Of a stretch of 64,000 nucleotides of DNA, positions 32,916-42,120 are shown one piece after another; within the stretch, counting starts at the first letter, position 1; the number at the start of each line of letters is the position of its first letter. The stretch comes from an uncultured Clostridia bacterium (GTDB lineage Bacteria > Bacillota > Clostridia > Monoglobales > Monoglobaceae): NCBI GenBank assembly GCA_934454115.1, contig CAKSFQ010000001.1:1-64000 (forward strand). The letters run 5' to 3'. A model generated the notes under the pieces. That model worked only from the letters and a program-made list of their open reading frames with translations, was not told the DNA's origin and made no database searches. A program made the translations under genes and the position numbers.

Positions 32916-35900
32916 ATGCGTTTAAAAAGTATTGAAATGCAGGGATTTAAATCTTTTGCAGACAAAATTTATCTGGATTTTAATCCCGGAATTACCGCGA
33001 TTGTGGGTCCGAACGGATCGGGCAAAAGCAATATTTCCGATGCAATCCGCTGGGTTATGGGTGAGCAAAGCGTCAAATCTCTGCGCGGCAGTAAGATGGA
33101 AGATGTCATTTTTGCCGGAACCGAGACAAGAAAGGCGCTGGGCTTTGCAGAGGTCACCTTGATTTTGGATAATTCTGACGGATTTTTTTCTCTGGACTTT
33201 CCGGAAATCACGGTTACGCGCCGTGTTTATCGCAGCGGTGAGGGAGAATACTATATCAATAAGACATTGTGCCGCCTTAAGGATATTCATGAGTTATTTA
33301 TGGATACCGGCCTTGGCAGAGATGGATATTCCATCATCGGTCAAGGTAAAATTGACAGTGTGCTGAGCACAAAGTCGGAGGATCGCCGTCAGATTTTTGA
33401 AGAAGCAGCCGGAATCTCGAAGTACAAATACCGCAAGATTGAGGCAGAACGCAAACTTTTGCAAACCAGCGATAACCTAACGCGTGTAGAGGATATTTTA
33501 ACGGAGCTTAGCGGCCAGCTTAGTCCTTTGGAGCGGCAGTCCGAAAAAGCCAGACGTTATCTTCTGCTGCGCGATGAAATGCGTGGGCTGGATATCACGG
33601 TTTCAGTCATCAATGCCGAAAAAGCAAAGGCTGCATTCAAGGAGCTAAACAGTAATATTGCATTGCTTGCGGAGCAAATTACCGGAATGAAAGCAGCGCT
33701 GACGAACAACGAGACAGAGATTGCCAAAATGTATGATGCCTTGAAGGAATATGATGCGCAGACAGAAAACTACCGGGAATCGGATCAGAAAACTGTTTCT
33801 TTGATTCATGAACAAAAAAACCGTATCAGCCTTCTTACCAACGATATGGAACATAACAGCCAAGACATCGCCCGGCTGGAGGAGGAAATCGCGGCAGGAA
33901 AGGAAGAAGCAGAGCGGTTAGACAATTTGCTCAAAGAACATAAGGCGACGCTGGATGCGCTGAATACCAAAAGTCTCGGAACCGGGAAGAGCCTGGATGC
34001 CCTCATGGAAGAATCGAAAAAGACCGATCGGGATGCCAGTGAAAAAAACAGTGTATTGGAATCCATGAAGGCGGAGGTGGTAGAGCTTACCGCAAGGATC
34101 AATACGCTGCATGCCGGGATCGAAAATTTACACGTGTTGACAGAAAACTTTTCTCAGCGAAAAACTGCGATTGAGGAAGAACGCTCCGGCAGGACAAAGG
34201 ATAAAAACGAATACCTCTCGGAATACGAAGAAAATCTAAGAAATCACGATGCAAGTGTTTTACAAATGGAACACTACAAGCAAACTGCCGAAAAGCTTGC
34301 AGAGGAACTTAGCCGCAGCGAGGCAGCGCTGAAAAAGTTAGAAGATGAAAAAAACCAGGGGCTTTTGCGCCTTGGCCAGCAAAAATCGCGCCGATCGATG
34401 CTGATGGATATGGAGCGGGAATATGAGGGATACGCAAAAGGTGTCCGCGGTGTGATGACCGCTTATCAAAAAGGGGCGATCCCAAATGCGGCGATATACG
34501 GCCCCCTGGCGCAGCTGATCAAAACGGAGCAGACCTATATTACCGCAATCGAGACCGCTTTGGGCGCGGCAAATCAAAACATTGTCACAAAGTCGGAGGA
34601 AGATGCAAAGGCTGCAATTTCCTACTTAAAATCCCGACATTTGGGACGCGCAACATTTCTTCCCATTTCTGCGATGAAGCCAAAGAGCTTTACGGATTCT
34701 GCTGCAAAGAATATGCCCGGCTTTGTTGCGGTTGCTGCCGATCTGGTACAGTGCGATCGCGCATACCGTGATATTGTCAGCTATTTTTTGGGAAATACCG
34801 TGATCTGCGAGAAGATGGAGGATGCGATCGCGATGGCGCGAAAATCGGGACACCGGTTTCGCATCGTCACCCTTGACGGTGATGTAATCCAGGCCGGCGG
34901 CGCCATGACCGGCGGCAGCGCCTTAAAAACGACCGGCTCTCTTTCTCGTACCGGTGAAATCGAGTCTTTAAACAGCATGATTTTAAAAGGAGAAAAAGCG
35001 GTAAAAGAATATGAGTCCGAGCATCAAAAGCTCATGGAAAAGCAAAGGACATTACAGCAGGCAATCCGGGAAAATACGGAAAAAACACAAGCGCTGCAGG
35101 GCGAATTGATCCGATTAAAGTCCAATCTTTCCCACAATAAGAGTCTGTTGGACAATCTGGAGGCCGGTGAAAAGCAGCTGAACACAGAGTTTGAAAGCAT
35201 TGTAAATCGGCTTTCGGATATTCAGGACGATAAGCTTGCAATGGAAAAGGAAATTGCAACCTGTACTGCCCGGTGCGTCGAACTGGAAAAGCAAATTTCT
35301 TTTGTACAAAAAGAATATACGGAGTTATCCGGAAAGAATGAGCAGTTGGTGTCAAAGCTGACGGAACTGAACCTTTCCCGTAATACCATTCAAAAGGATA
35401 TGGAGATGCAAAATGACCGTATCTCAAGATTAACCACGGAGAAATCCCAGGTATTGCTGGTCGTTACCGGGAAAAGCGAGGGAATCTTACAGATTCGAGA
35501 ACGCAATCATGCCATGCAAACGGAAATCGAGGCGCTTGCCGCCGATACCGCAGCCAAGGAGGAACTGCTTTTTGACTATCGTCAAAAGCTGGATTTGCTG
35601 AGCAATGAGCGTGCTCAAAAGGAAGAGACAATTCGAATCAGACAGCAAGCGCTCAAAGAATCTCAGGAACAGATTTTCGGACTGACACAGCAACAGGAGC
35701 GGATGGAGAACCGCGCAGAACGCTACGAAAATGAGATTGAGGGCATCGTGACCCGGCTTTTGGAGGAATATGAGCTCCCTTACAGTGAGGCGGCTGCGAT
35801 GAAAACGGCGGATGATTTTGATTATTCCACCGCGTCATCTCGAATTAAAACGCTGAAAGAGCAGATTCGTGCACTCGGAAATATCAATATTGATGCGATC

Positions 35901-36491
35901 GAAGAGTATAAAAATGTAAAAGAACGCTTTGATTTTCTGACGGTGCAAACCAAGGATCTGGAAAAGGCAAAGAAGGAACTGGAACGCGTGATTGATGAAA
36001 TGCTGACGATTATGCAAAAACGCTTTGCAGAGCAGTTCCAAATCATCAACCAAAACTTTAATCGCGTTTTTGCCGCCCTGTTCGGCGGCGGGCGCGCAAA
36101 CCTTACTATGACGGATCCGGAAAATATTTTAGAGAGCGGTATCGAGATCGAGGCGCAGCCCCCGGGCAAGAAACTGCAAAGCCTGACCTTGCTTTCCGGC
36201 GGTGAGCGTGCGTTTACGGCTATTGCGCTTCTTTTTGCGATCTTAGATGTACGGCCGACACCGTTTTGCATTCTGGATGAGATTGAGGCCGCGCTTGATG
36301 ACATAAATGTGTACCGCTATGCGGACTATCTGTCGCATTACAGCGATAAGACACAGTTTATTGTTGTCACGCACCGGCGCGGCACCATGGAGGCGGCGAA
36401 TATTCTCTACGGAGTCACCATGCAAGAGCGCGGTATATCCAAACTGTTATCGCTCAACATTGATGAAATACAACAGGAAAAGGAGTCTTAA
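32916..36491 (+). CDS. smc: Chromosome segregation protein SMC
   Basis: A 1191-aa condensin ATPase that, with ScpA and ScpB, compacts and segregates chromosomes. Walker A GPNGSGKSN (about residue 32), long coiled coils (about 165-500 and 670-1025), a hinge near 510-640 (GVRGVMTAYQKGAIP to ITGGSAL-type Gly-rich AGGAMTGGSA), the ABC signature LSGGERAFTA and Walker B FCILDEIEAALDD. Length is normal. ATG 32916 follows AAAGGA; extending to 32877 adds 13 residues with no RBS. rnc, often upstream, is absent. ftsY starts 6 bp downstream. Confidence 0.96.
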   Translation: MRLKSIEMQGFKSFADKIYLDFNPGITAIVGPNGSGKSNISDAIRWVMGEQSVKSLRGSKMEDVIFAGTETRKALGFAEVTLILDNSDGFFSLDFPEITVTRRVYRSGEGEYYINKTLCRLKDIHELFMDTGLGRDGYSIIGQGKIDSVLSTKSEDRRQIFEEAAGISKYKYRKIEAERKLLQTSDNLTRVEDILTELSGQLSPLERQSEKARRYLLLRDEMRGLDITVSVINAEKAKAAFKELNSNIALLAEQITGMKAALTNNETEIAKMYDALKEYDAQTENYRESDQKTVSLIHEQKNRISLLTNDMEHNSQDIARLEEEIAAGKEEAERLDNLLKEHKATLDALNTKSLGTGKSLDALMEESKKTDRDASEKNSVLESMKAEVVELTARINTLHAGIENLHVLTENFSQRKTAIEEERSGRTKDKNEYLSEYEENLRNHDASVLQMEHYKQTAEKLAEELSRSEAALKKLEDEKNQGLLRLGQQKSRRSMLMDMEREYEGYAKGVRGVMTAYQKGAIPNAAIYGPLAQLIKTEQTYITAIETALGAANQNIVTKSEEDAKAAISYLKSRHLGRATFLPISAMKPKSFTDSAAKNMPGFVAVAADLVQCDRAYRDIVSYFLGNTVICEKMEDAIAMARKSGHRFRIVTLDGDVIQAGGAMTGGSALKTTGSLSRTGEIESLNSMILKGEKAVKEYESEHQKLMEKQRTLQQAIRENTEKTQALQGELIRLKSNLSHNKSLLDNLEAGEKQLNTEFESIVNRLSDIQDDKLAMEKEIATCTARCVELEKQISFVQKEYTELSGKNEQLVSKLTELNLSRNTIQKDMEMQNDRISRLTTEKSQVLLVVTGKSEGILQIRERNHAMQTEIEALAADTAAKEELLFDYRQKLDLLSNERAQKEETIRIRQQALKESQEQIFGLTQQQERMENRAERYENEIEGIVTRLLEEYELPYSEAAAMKTADDFDYSTASSRIKTLKEQIRALGNINIDAIEEYKNVKERFDFLTVQTKDLEKAKKELERVIDEMLTIMQKRFAEQFQIINQNFNRVFAALFGGGRANLTMTDPENILESGIEIEAQPPGKKLQSLTLLSGGERAFTAIALLFAILDVRPTPFCILDEIEAALDDINVYRYADYLSHYSDKTQFIVVTHRRGTMEAANILYGVTMQERGISKLLSLNIDEIQQEKES

Positions 36492-36497
36492 AATTAC

Positions 36498-37451
36498 ATG
36501 GGATTATTTCATAAAATCAAAGAGAGTTTAACCAAAACCAGGGATTCAATCAACGAAAAGTTTGAATCCGTCATTAAAACCTTTCAAACGGTGGACGAAG
36601 AACTTTTTGAAGAATTGGAAGAGGCGTTGATTACCGCGGATCTTGGAGTTAATACCTCTATGGACATCATAGAACGCTTGCGCACCGCGGCATCGGAAAA
36701 GCATATTGTAGACAGTGCGGATTTAAAGCAGGAACTAAAACAAATACTGACCGAAATTTTAATGGACGGCGCTGACAACAAGATGAATGTTTACGGCCTG
36801 CCGGCCGTGGTAATGGTGATCGGTGTCAACGGCGTCGGTAAAACCACCTCAATCGGAAAGATTGCCAATATGTATAAGCAGCAGGGAAAGGAAGTCGTCA
36901 TTGCCGCAGCCGATACCTTTCGGGCGGCCGCCATTGAACAGCTTGAGGTCTGGGCAGACCGTGCCGGCGTGCGTCTGATTAAACAGCAGGAGGGCGCTGA
37001 TCCGGCAGCAGTCATTTATGACGCCATTGGCGCCTGTAAGGGAAAATATGTTGATGTTTTGTTATGCGATACTGCCGGGCGGCTGCATAATAAAAAGAAT
37101 CTTATGGAAGAGCTGAAAAAGATTTATCGAATCTTAGACCGCGAGCTTCCGGGCGGCGGAAAAGAAATATTGCTTGTTTTAGATGCTACAACCGGCCAGA
37201 ATGCCGTGCAGCAAGCAAAGGAATTTAAAGAAGCCGCCGACATTACCGGCATTGTCTTAACCAAACTGGACGGAACCGCGAAAGGTGGTATTGTCTTTGC
37301 AATCAAAAATGAATATGATATTCCGGTAAAGCTGGTTGGCCTCGGTGAGGGAATTGATGATATCGCCCCGTTTGATGCAAAAGAATTTGTGGACGGAATC
37401 CTCGATACCGATGATCCGGAGGAAACCGATGCAGCGGACGCCATCGAATAG
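36498..37451 (+). CDS. ftsY: Signal recognition particle receptor FtsY
   Basis: A 317-aa SRP GTPase that docks ribosome-SRP complexes at the membrane. A short N region without the long acidic A domain, a helical N domain (1-95), then the G domain: GVNGVGKTTS, DTFRAAA, DTAGRLHNK, TKLDGTAKGG and the terminal GLGEGIDDIAPFD. Clostridial FtsY proteins are usually this short. Operon with smc. RBS AAAAGGAG at about 36479. Confidence 0.96.
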   Translation: MGLFHKIKESLTKTRDSINEKFESVIKTFQTVDEELFEELEEALITADLGVNTSMDIIERLRTAASEKHIVDSADLKQELKQILTEILMDGADNKMNVYGLPAVVMVIGVNGVGKTTSIGKIANMYKQQGKEVVIAAADTFRAAAIEQLEVWADRAGVRLIKQQEGADPAAVIYDAIGACKGKYVDVLLCDTAGRLHNKKNLMEELKKIYRILDRELPGGGKEILLVLDATTGQNAVQQAKEFKEAADITGIVLTKLDGTAKGGIVFAIKNEYDIPVKLVGLGEGIDDIAPFDAKEFVDGILDTDDPEETDAADAIE

Positions 37452-37488
37452 CCATTTTTATCGATAAAATCTTTCTTTCCTATATTAC

Positions 37489-37524
37489 AAATCCTGATCC
37501 GTTTTTTGGGGTCAGGTTTTTTTT
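37489..37524 (+). terminator. Terminator of smc-ftsY
   Basis: ATCCTGATCC (37491-37500) pairs with GGGTCAGG-type right arm (37508-37516) with one G-T pair, then a run of eight T. Confidence 0.8.
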
Positions 37525-37545
37525 GGAAAAATAATGCAAAACAAA

Positions 37546-37574
37546 TTGACAAATTCCAAATTATGGATTATAAT
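37546..37574 (+). promoter_or_regulatory. Distal consensus promoter of spo0A (P1)
   Basis: Perfect TTGACA (37546-37551), 17-bp spacer, perfect TATAAT (37569-37574), starting about 20 bp after the ftsY terminator. Confidence 0.75.
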
Positions 37575-37588
37575 ATTTTTTAGAATTA

Positions 37589-37595
37589 TGTCGAA
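37589..37595 (+). promoter_or_regulatory. Spo0A box in the spo0A promoter region
   Basis: TGTCGAA, the exact 0A-box core, lies about 14 bp downstream of the P1 -10 and 77 bp upstream of the P2 -35. The placement suits autoregulation: repression of P1 and possible activation of P2. Confidence 0.55.
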
Positions 37596-37671
37596 AAAGA
37601 ATGAAAAAACAGTAAAAGCTTGCTGTTTGAAAGAAAATGTAAAAAATTACCAACTTTTTCTTTAAAATCTA

Positions 37672-37701
37672 TTGACAAATATTGGAAATTTAGTTTATAA
37701 T
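37672..37701 (+). promoter_or_regulatory. Proximal consensus promoter of spo0A (P2)
   Basis: Perfect TTGACA (37672-37677), 18-bp spacer, perfect TATAAT (37696-37701), 50 bp before the start codon. Confidence 0.75.
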
Positions 37702-37751
37702 CTAGGTATTCGTGGTACAAAATTTTGAAACAAACAAAGGAGTGCGTAAAA

Positions 37752-38558
37752 ATGCAGGAAAATGGGAAGTCAAAAATCAGAGTAGTAATTGCAGACGATA
37801 ATCGTGAATATGTTGAGGTACTTTGTAATTTTCTGAAACAAAAACCGCAGATTGAAATTGTGGGTTATGCATATGACGGCCTTGAGGCGATTAACCAAGT
37901 CAGGATGACAAGTCCCGATGTATTGATTTTGGATATGGTGATGCCGAATTTAGACGGGTTCGGTGTGCTTGAGCGTTTAAAAAACGTCCGTTTAAACAAA
38001 ATACCGAAGGTTTTAGTCGTCAGTGCAGTACTAAACGACAGCATCGCGGCAAAAACCATTGCGCTTGGTGCAAAATATTTTATGTTAAAGCCGGTGGATT
38101 TTGACACGCTGATTGCGCGGATTGAGATGTTCGTTAAGGAGGAAGAGCCGCGCATCAAGGAATTTCGTCCGGAGTTAAAAGCGCCGTCTAAAAAGGATTT
38201 TGAGGACATTGAAACCATGGTAACGGAGATTATTCACGAAATCGGGATTCCGGCGCATATTAAGGGATATCAATATCTCAGACACGCGATCATGATGGTA
38301 GTAAAGGATCTTGATATTATCAACTCCATCACCAAGGAGCTTTACCCGACCGTTGCCAAAGACTTTAACACAACGCCGAGCAGAGTAGAGCGCGCCATTC
38401 GTCATGCGATTGAAGTTGCCTGGGATCGCGGCGACACCGAGGTATTAAACTCCTTCTTTGGATACACCATTGCAAACTCCAAAGGAAAACCGACCAATTC
38501 CGAATTTATTGCTATGATTGCGGATCGCCTGCGCCTGCAAATCAAAAACGCATCCTGA
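37752..38558 (+). CDS. spo0A: Sporulation master regulator Spo0A
   Basis: A 268-aa response regulator. Receiver domain 1-125 with acidic pocket ADDNREY, phosphoacceptor Asp in [12 protein letters not shown] and the KPVD lysine near 110. The C-terminal DNA-binding domain has [23 protein letters not shown] and [21 protein letters not shown], the Spo0A signature. When phosphorylated by the phosphorelay or orphan kinases it starts sporulation. ATG 37752 follows AAAGGAGTG; spoIVB, usually just upstream, is not here. Confidence 0.97.
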   Translation: MQENGKSKIRVVIADDNREYVEVLCNFLKQKPQIEIVGYAYDGLEAINQVRMTSPDVLILDMVMPNLDGFGVLERLKNVRLNKIPKVLVVSAVLNDSIAAKTIALGAKYFMLKPVDFDTLIARIEMFVKEEEPRIKEFRPELKAPSKKDFEDIETMVTEIIHEIGIPAHIKGYQYLRHAIMMVVKDLDIINSITKELYPTVAKDFNTTPSRVERAIRHAIEVAWDRGDTEVLNSFFGYTIANSKGKPTNSEFIAMIADRLRLQIKNAS

Positions 38559-38579
38559 ATAAAGGCTTAAAAAACGAAT

Positions 38580-38617
38580 GCGCCGTCCTTTCTTCATAGA
38601 GAGGGCGGCGCTTTTTT
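38580..38617 (+). terminator. Terminator of spo0A
   Basis: GCGCCGTCCTTTC (38580-38592) pairs with GAGAGGGCGGCGC (38599-38611), followed by TTTTTT. Confidence 0.8.
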
Positions 38618-38649
38618 GATACGGGTCAAAACACGGCATCACAGGGATT

Positions 38650-39552
38650 TTAGTCTCTATTGACGCTGCTGACCGAAATATATTTTTTCCGAAATTGTTT
38701 GGGTGAAATCTTTTTCAGCTCCTTAAACTGCTGAATAAAATAGCTACTGCTGGTAAAGCCGGTCTGCATCGCAATATCAGTGATACTGAGATCCGAGTTC
38801 ACCAAGAGAATCTCTGATTTAGCGATGCGGGTATAGTTTAAATATTCCCGAAAATTCTGATGTGTGACCTGTTTAAACATCCTGGAAAAGTAGCTGTAAC
38901 TCATATGACATAAGTTTGCCATCTGTGCGGCGGTGATGTTTTGATCATAGCAGCGGTCCACATAATCAAAAACGGCCTTAAACTGCTTCCAAAGGTTTTG
39001 ATTTTCGTTTTCGGGAAGGGTAATTCCCATACGGTTCCAGTAACGCAGCACCCACAAAAAAATACGGCATATATTGGTGCGCAGCGCAAAGTCATAGCAG
39101 TAGGGACGGTTGCAATAGTCATCCAAAAGCTCTGTAAAGATATCCGGCAAAAAAGTGTCGGCAATCTCATTTGCATGGAATACTTTTTGCGGTGTTGCCT
39201 CATTTAAAGTAAATGGAAGCATATATTTTAACTCTAACGAATTTTGATAGACCGCGTATAACAGCTCCGGCTCAAAGCGTACCACGGTGTAATCGCTCAT
39301 TTCCTTTGATACGGCGCGAATCTGGTGCACCTCCCTGGAATTGATTAAAACCATGTCTCCCGGCTCAAAAACGTAGGGCTTCCAGCTCAGCATAATTTCG
39401 TGCGTTCCGGAATGGCAATACAAAATCTCAATATACTCATGTGCGTGCGGCGAGGCACAGACGATAGGCCCCGGCAAAATATTTTTATGGACAATAATGT
39501 GGCATTCCTCGCCGTTAACTATGTTTTTCGGTTCTTCATACCAGTTTTCCAT
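38650..39552 (-). CDS. AraC-family regulator, module 2
   Basis: A 300-aa cupin-plus-HTH regulator. The sensor half includes HAHEYIEILYCHSGTHEI and the two HTH motifs are ITAAQMANLCHMSYSYFSRMF and LSITDIAMQTGFTSSSYFIQQF near the C terminus. It is divergent from the TIM-barrel/oxidoreductase operon at 39760 and likely activates it, mirroring module 1. ATG 39552 has GGCGGTGAT upstream. Confidence 0.9.
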   Translation of the reverse strand: MENWYEEPKNIVNGEECHIIVHKNILPGPIVCASPHAHEYIEILYCHSGTHEIMLSWKPYVFEPGDMVLINSREVHQIRAVSKEMSDYTVVRFEPELLYAVYQNSLELKYMLPFTLNEATPQKVFHANEIADTFLPDIFTELLDDYCNRPYCYDFALRTNICRIFLWVLRYWNRMGITLPENENQNLWKQFKAVFDYVDRCYDQNITAAQMANLCHMSYSYFSRMFKQVTHQNFREYLNYTRIAKSEILLVNSDLSITDIAMQTGFTSSSYFIQQFKELKKISPKQFRKKYISVSSVNRD

Positions 39553-39701
39553 TTTATCACCGCCAATCGGTTCGTTCTCTGATTTTCATACTACACGAAT
39601 TCATTTTTAAAGTCAATAAGATTTTTAAAAAATAATGAAAGAAGGACAAAAAAATGATATTTTTCTGCAAATTCATGATAGTATCTTAAATAGCAATGTG
39701 C

Positions 39702-39707
39702 TATAAT
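39702..39707 (+). promoter_or_regulatory. -10 box of module 2 operon without a recognisable -35
   Basis: TATAAT at 39702-39707 has no TTGACA-like hexamer at 16-18 bp. This is expected for a promoter that needs the divergent AraC activator. Confidence 0.45.
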
Positions 39708-39759
39708 CAAGGCAAGATAGAAGCCTGAATCAAATTACAATGAAAGCGAGGAAAAAACA

Positions 39760-40725
39760 ATGAAGCTTGGTGTTATGAACCCGGTACTGAGTGAGTATTC
39801 ATTTGATGAAGCGCTTGATTACCTTGAAAGCCTTGGAGTGCAGACGATCGAGATCGGCGCAGGCGGTTTTCCCGGCAATTGTCATTTAAAGCCGGAGGAG
39901 CTGCTGCACAGTGCAGAAAACGTAGAACAGTATAAGAAAAAATTGGCGGATCATAAGATTGAAATTTCGGCAATCAGCTGTCACGGCAATCCCCTGCATC
40001 CGCAAAAGGACATTGCAAAAAGCTTTCACGATCAGTTTAAAAGTGCCATTTTGGCCGCGGAAGCCTTAGAGGTTGATACCGTAGTCGGTTTTTCCGGTTG
40101 TCCCGGCGACTGTGAGACATCGAAATATCCGAACTGGGTTACCTGCGCGTGGCCGGAGGATTTCCCCAAAATTTTAAAATGGCAGTGGGAAGAAAAGGTT
40201 GTTCCCTATTGGAAGGACATGGCCGACTTTGCTGCAGCACATCACATTAAGCATATCGCATTTGAGATGCACCCCGGTTTTGTGGTTTATAATCCGGAGA
40301 CCTGTCTGCGCCTCAGAGAGCAGGTCGGTGAAATCATCGGTGCAAACTTTGATCCGAGCCACTTGTTCTGGCAAGGGATTGACCCGGTTGCGGCGATCCG
40401 CGCATTAAAGGGCGCAATTTATCACTTCCATGCAAAAGATACCAGAATCGATGAGGAAATCTGCAAGGTGAACGGCGTTCTTGATACCAAGTCTTTGGGT
40501 GATATTCCGCACCGCTCCTGGTGTTTCCGCACGGTGGGCTATGGTCATGATAAAAAGACCTGGAATGATATCATCAGTATGCTGAAAATGACCGGTTACG
40601 ACGGCGCAATCAGCATTGAGCACGAGGACGGCTTAATGTCCCCGAAAGAAGGCCTCGAAAAGGCAGTTGCCTTTTTGAAAGAAGTTTTAATCTATGAAAA
40701 TGCCGGAGAAATGTGGTGGGTATAA
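39760..40725 (+). CDS. Sugar phosphate isomerase/epimerase (TIM barrel), module 2
   Basis: A 321-aa xylose-isomerase-like protein. Glu/His/Asp metal sites are suggested by TIEIGAGGFPGNCH, FEMHPGF, NFDPSHLFWQGIDP, HFHAKDT and AISIEHEDGL. The KD-T / H-W region resembles enzymes of inositol and keto-glycoside catabolism. First gene of the operon; RBS GCGAGGAAAA; its stop overlaps the dehydrogenase start (TAATG). Confidence 0.88.
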   Translation: MKLGVMNPVLSEYSFDEALDYLESLGVQTIEIGAGGFPGNCHLKPEELLHSAENVEQYKKKLADHKIEISAISCHGNPLHPQKDIAKSFHDQFKSAILAAEALEVDTVVGFSGCPGDCETSKYPNWVTCAWPEDFPKILKWQWEEKVVPYWKDMADFAAAHHIKHIAFEMHPGFVVYNPETCLRLREQVGEIIGANFDPSHLFWQGIDPVAAIRALKGAIYHFHAKDTRIDEEICKVNGVLDTKSLGDIPHRSWCFRTVGYGHDKKTWNDIISMLKMTGYDGAISIEHEDGLMSPKEGLEKAVAFLKEVLIYENAGEMWWV

Positions 40726-41789
40726 TGAAACAATATACAGCAGCGATCATTGGTTATGGCGGCATGGCCGGCCATCATGAAAAGGTGATGCGTGTCGATT
40801 ATGACCGCATGAAACTGAAAGGAATTTTTGATTTAGATCAGCGCAGATGTGATGTTGCAAAGGAGCAGGGATATTACGTCTATTCTTCCAAGGAAGAGGT
40901 GTTTTCCGACCCCGATGTCGATGTTGTGATCATCGCAACCACCAATGACGCCCATAAGGAGCTTGCCATTGAGTCGCTCCGCGCAGGGAAGCATACCATT
41001 TGTGAAAAGCCGGTCACCATTACCTCGGCTGACCTGGAAGAGATTATTGCGGTCAGCAAGGAATGCGACGCTATATTTACCGTGGATCAAAACCGCAGAG
41101 TCAACCGGGACTTTGTCCTGATGCGCCGTCAGGTGGAATCCGGGATCATCGGCAAGCCCTATGTCATAGAGTCCCGCGTCGAGGGCTCGCGCGGTATGCC
41201 GACCGGCTGGCGCACCATCAAGCGCCTTGGCGGCGGTATGATGCTGGATTGGGGCGTGCATCTGATCGACCAGATGATGTACATGATTCCCGAAAAGGTA
41301 ACCAACGTCTTTTGTAAGATGTATAGCATCGAATACCCGGAAGTGGATGATAACTTCCGCCTGACAATGACTTTTGAAAGCGGTCTGACCGCACATATTG
41401 AGGTTTCAACCAATAACTACATCACCCATCCCAGATGGTATGTGCTGGGCGAGACGGGTACACTTGTCATTGACGATTGGAACTGCACGGGAAGAATCGT
41501 CCGCTGCATCGATAAGGAGAACATATGGGACGAGGAAATCGTTTATACCAAGGCAGGACCGACCAAAACGATGGCGCCCAGAAATCCGAACTCCACAGAG
41601 ACTATCGAGCTGTCCGAACCGACCGATGTTGTGGATAATCTGACTGTCGTTTATAACCAGCTGCTTGACTGCGTTGAGGGCAAGGCAGAGTTAACCATCA
41701 AGCCGGAACAGGCGCTTCGCGTCATGAAGGTCATGGAAGCTGCCTTTTTGTCTCACGAAAACGCAGAGGCAATCAAAACAAACATTTAG
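40725..41789 (+). CDS. Gfo/Idh/MocA family oxidoreductase, module 2
   Basis: A 354-aa NAD(P)-dependent dehydrogenase. IGYGGMAGHHEKVM is the Rossmann motif, CEKPVTITS carries the catalytic Lys, and LGGGMMLDWGVHLIDQMM carries the Asp/His pair. Start ATG 40725 shares one base with the previous stop. Gene order relative to the isomerase is reversed compared with module 1, so the two modules are not a simple recent duplication. Confidence 0.9.
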   Translation: MKQYTAAIIGYGGMAGHHEKVMRVDYDRMKLKGIFDLDQRRCDVAKEQGYYVYSSKEEVFSDPDVDVVIIATTNDAHKELAIESLRAGKHTICEKPVTITSADLEEIIAVSKECDAIFTVDQNRRVNRDFVLMRRQVESGIIGKPYVIESRVEGSRGMPTGWRTIKRLGGGMMLDWGVHLIDQMMYMIPEKVTNVFCKMYSIEYPEVDDNFRLTMTFESGLTAHIEVSTNNYITHPRWYVLGETGTLVIDDWNCTGRIVRCIDKENIWDEEIVYTKAGPTKTMAPRNPNSTETIELSEPTDVVDNLTVVYNQLLDCVEGKAELTIKPEQALRVMKVMEAAFLSHENAEAIKTNI

Positions 41790-41798
41790 TATGCCGCC

Positions 41799-41830
41799 AA
41801 AACCGTCTGCAAAGAATGCAGACGGTTTTG
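41799..41830 (+). terminator. Terminator of module 2 operon
   Basis: A perfect 13-bp stem (41799-41811 with 41817-41829) around loop AAGAA, ending in TTTT. Confidence 0.85.
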
Positions 41831-41912
41831 TTATTGGATATATTTTTCTGACAATTTATAATATTCTGCCAAATAGATTTTTTGAAATATTTCAAAAAGT
41901 TAAAACAAACCC

Positions 41913-41941
41913 TTGACAATACCGAAAAACATTGTTATAAT
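41913..41941 (+). promoter_or_regulatory. Consensus promoter of tRNA-Leu
   Basis: Perfect TTGACA (41913-41918), 17-bp spacer, perfect TATAAT (41936-41941), 9 bp before the tRNA. Confidence 0.85.
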
Positions 41942-41950
41942 ACCAAGTGC

Positions 41951-42034
41951 GCGGGTGTGGCGGAATTGGCAGACGCGCTAGATTTAGGTTCTAGTGGCAA
42001 AACCGTGCAGGTTCAAGTCCTGTCACCCGCACCA
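41951..42034 (+). tRNA. tRNA-Leu (anticodon TAG)
   Basis: Acceptor GCGGGTG pairs with CACCCGC, discriminator A, encoded CCA (42032-42034). The anticodon stem CTAGA/TCTAG holds loop TTTAGGT, so anticodon TAG. A class II variable arm (TGGCAAAACCGTG) and T-arm GGTTCAAGTCC are present. Confidence 0.96.
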
Positions 42035-42036
42035 TA

Positions 42037-42069
42037 TCGGAGCAAGCGCCCGTGCTTGCTCTGATTTTT
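42037..42069 (+). terminator. Terminator of tRNA-Leu
   Basis: GGAGCAAGC (42039-42047) pairs with GCTTGCTC (42054-42061), then TGATTTTT. Confidence 0.8.
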
Positions 42070-42120
42070 CATTTCAATGCAAAAGCAGTGTTGCTTTCTG
42101 AAACAGAGAGGAGTGTCCCT

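Noticed and set aside
41882..42064. 60-codon frame over the tRNA-Leu gene
   Set aside because: It is the translated tRNA and its flanks, including the promoter and terminator.
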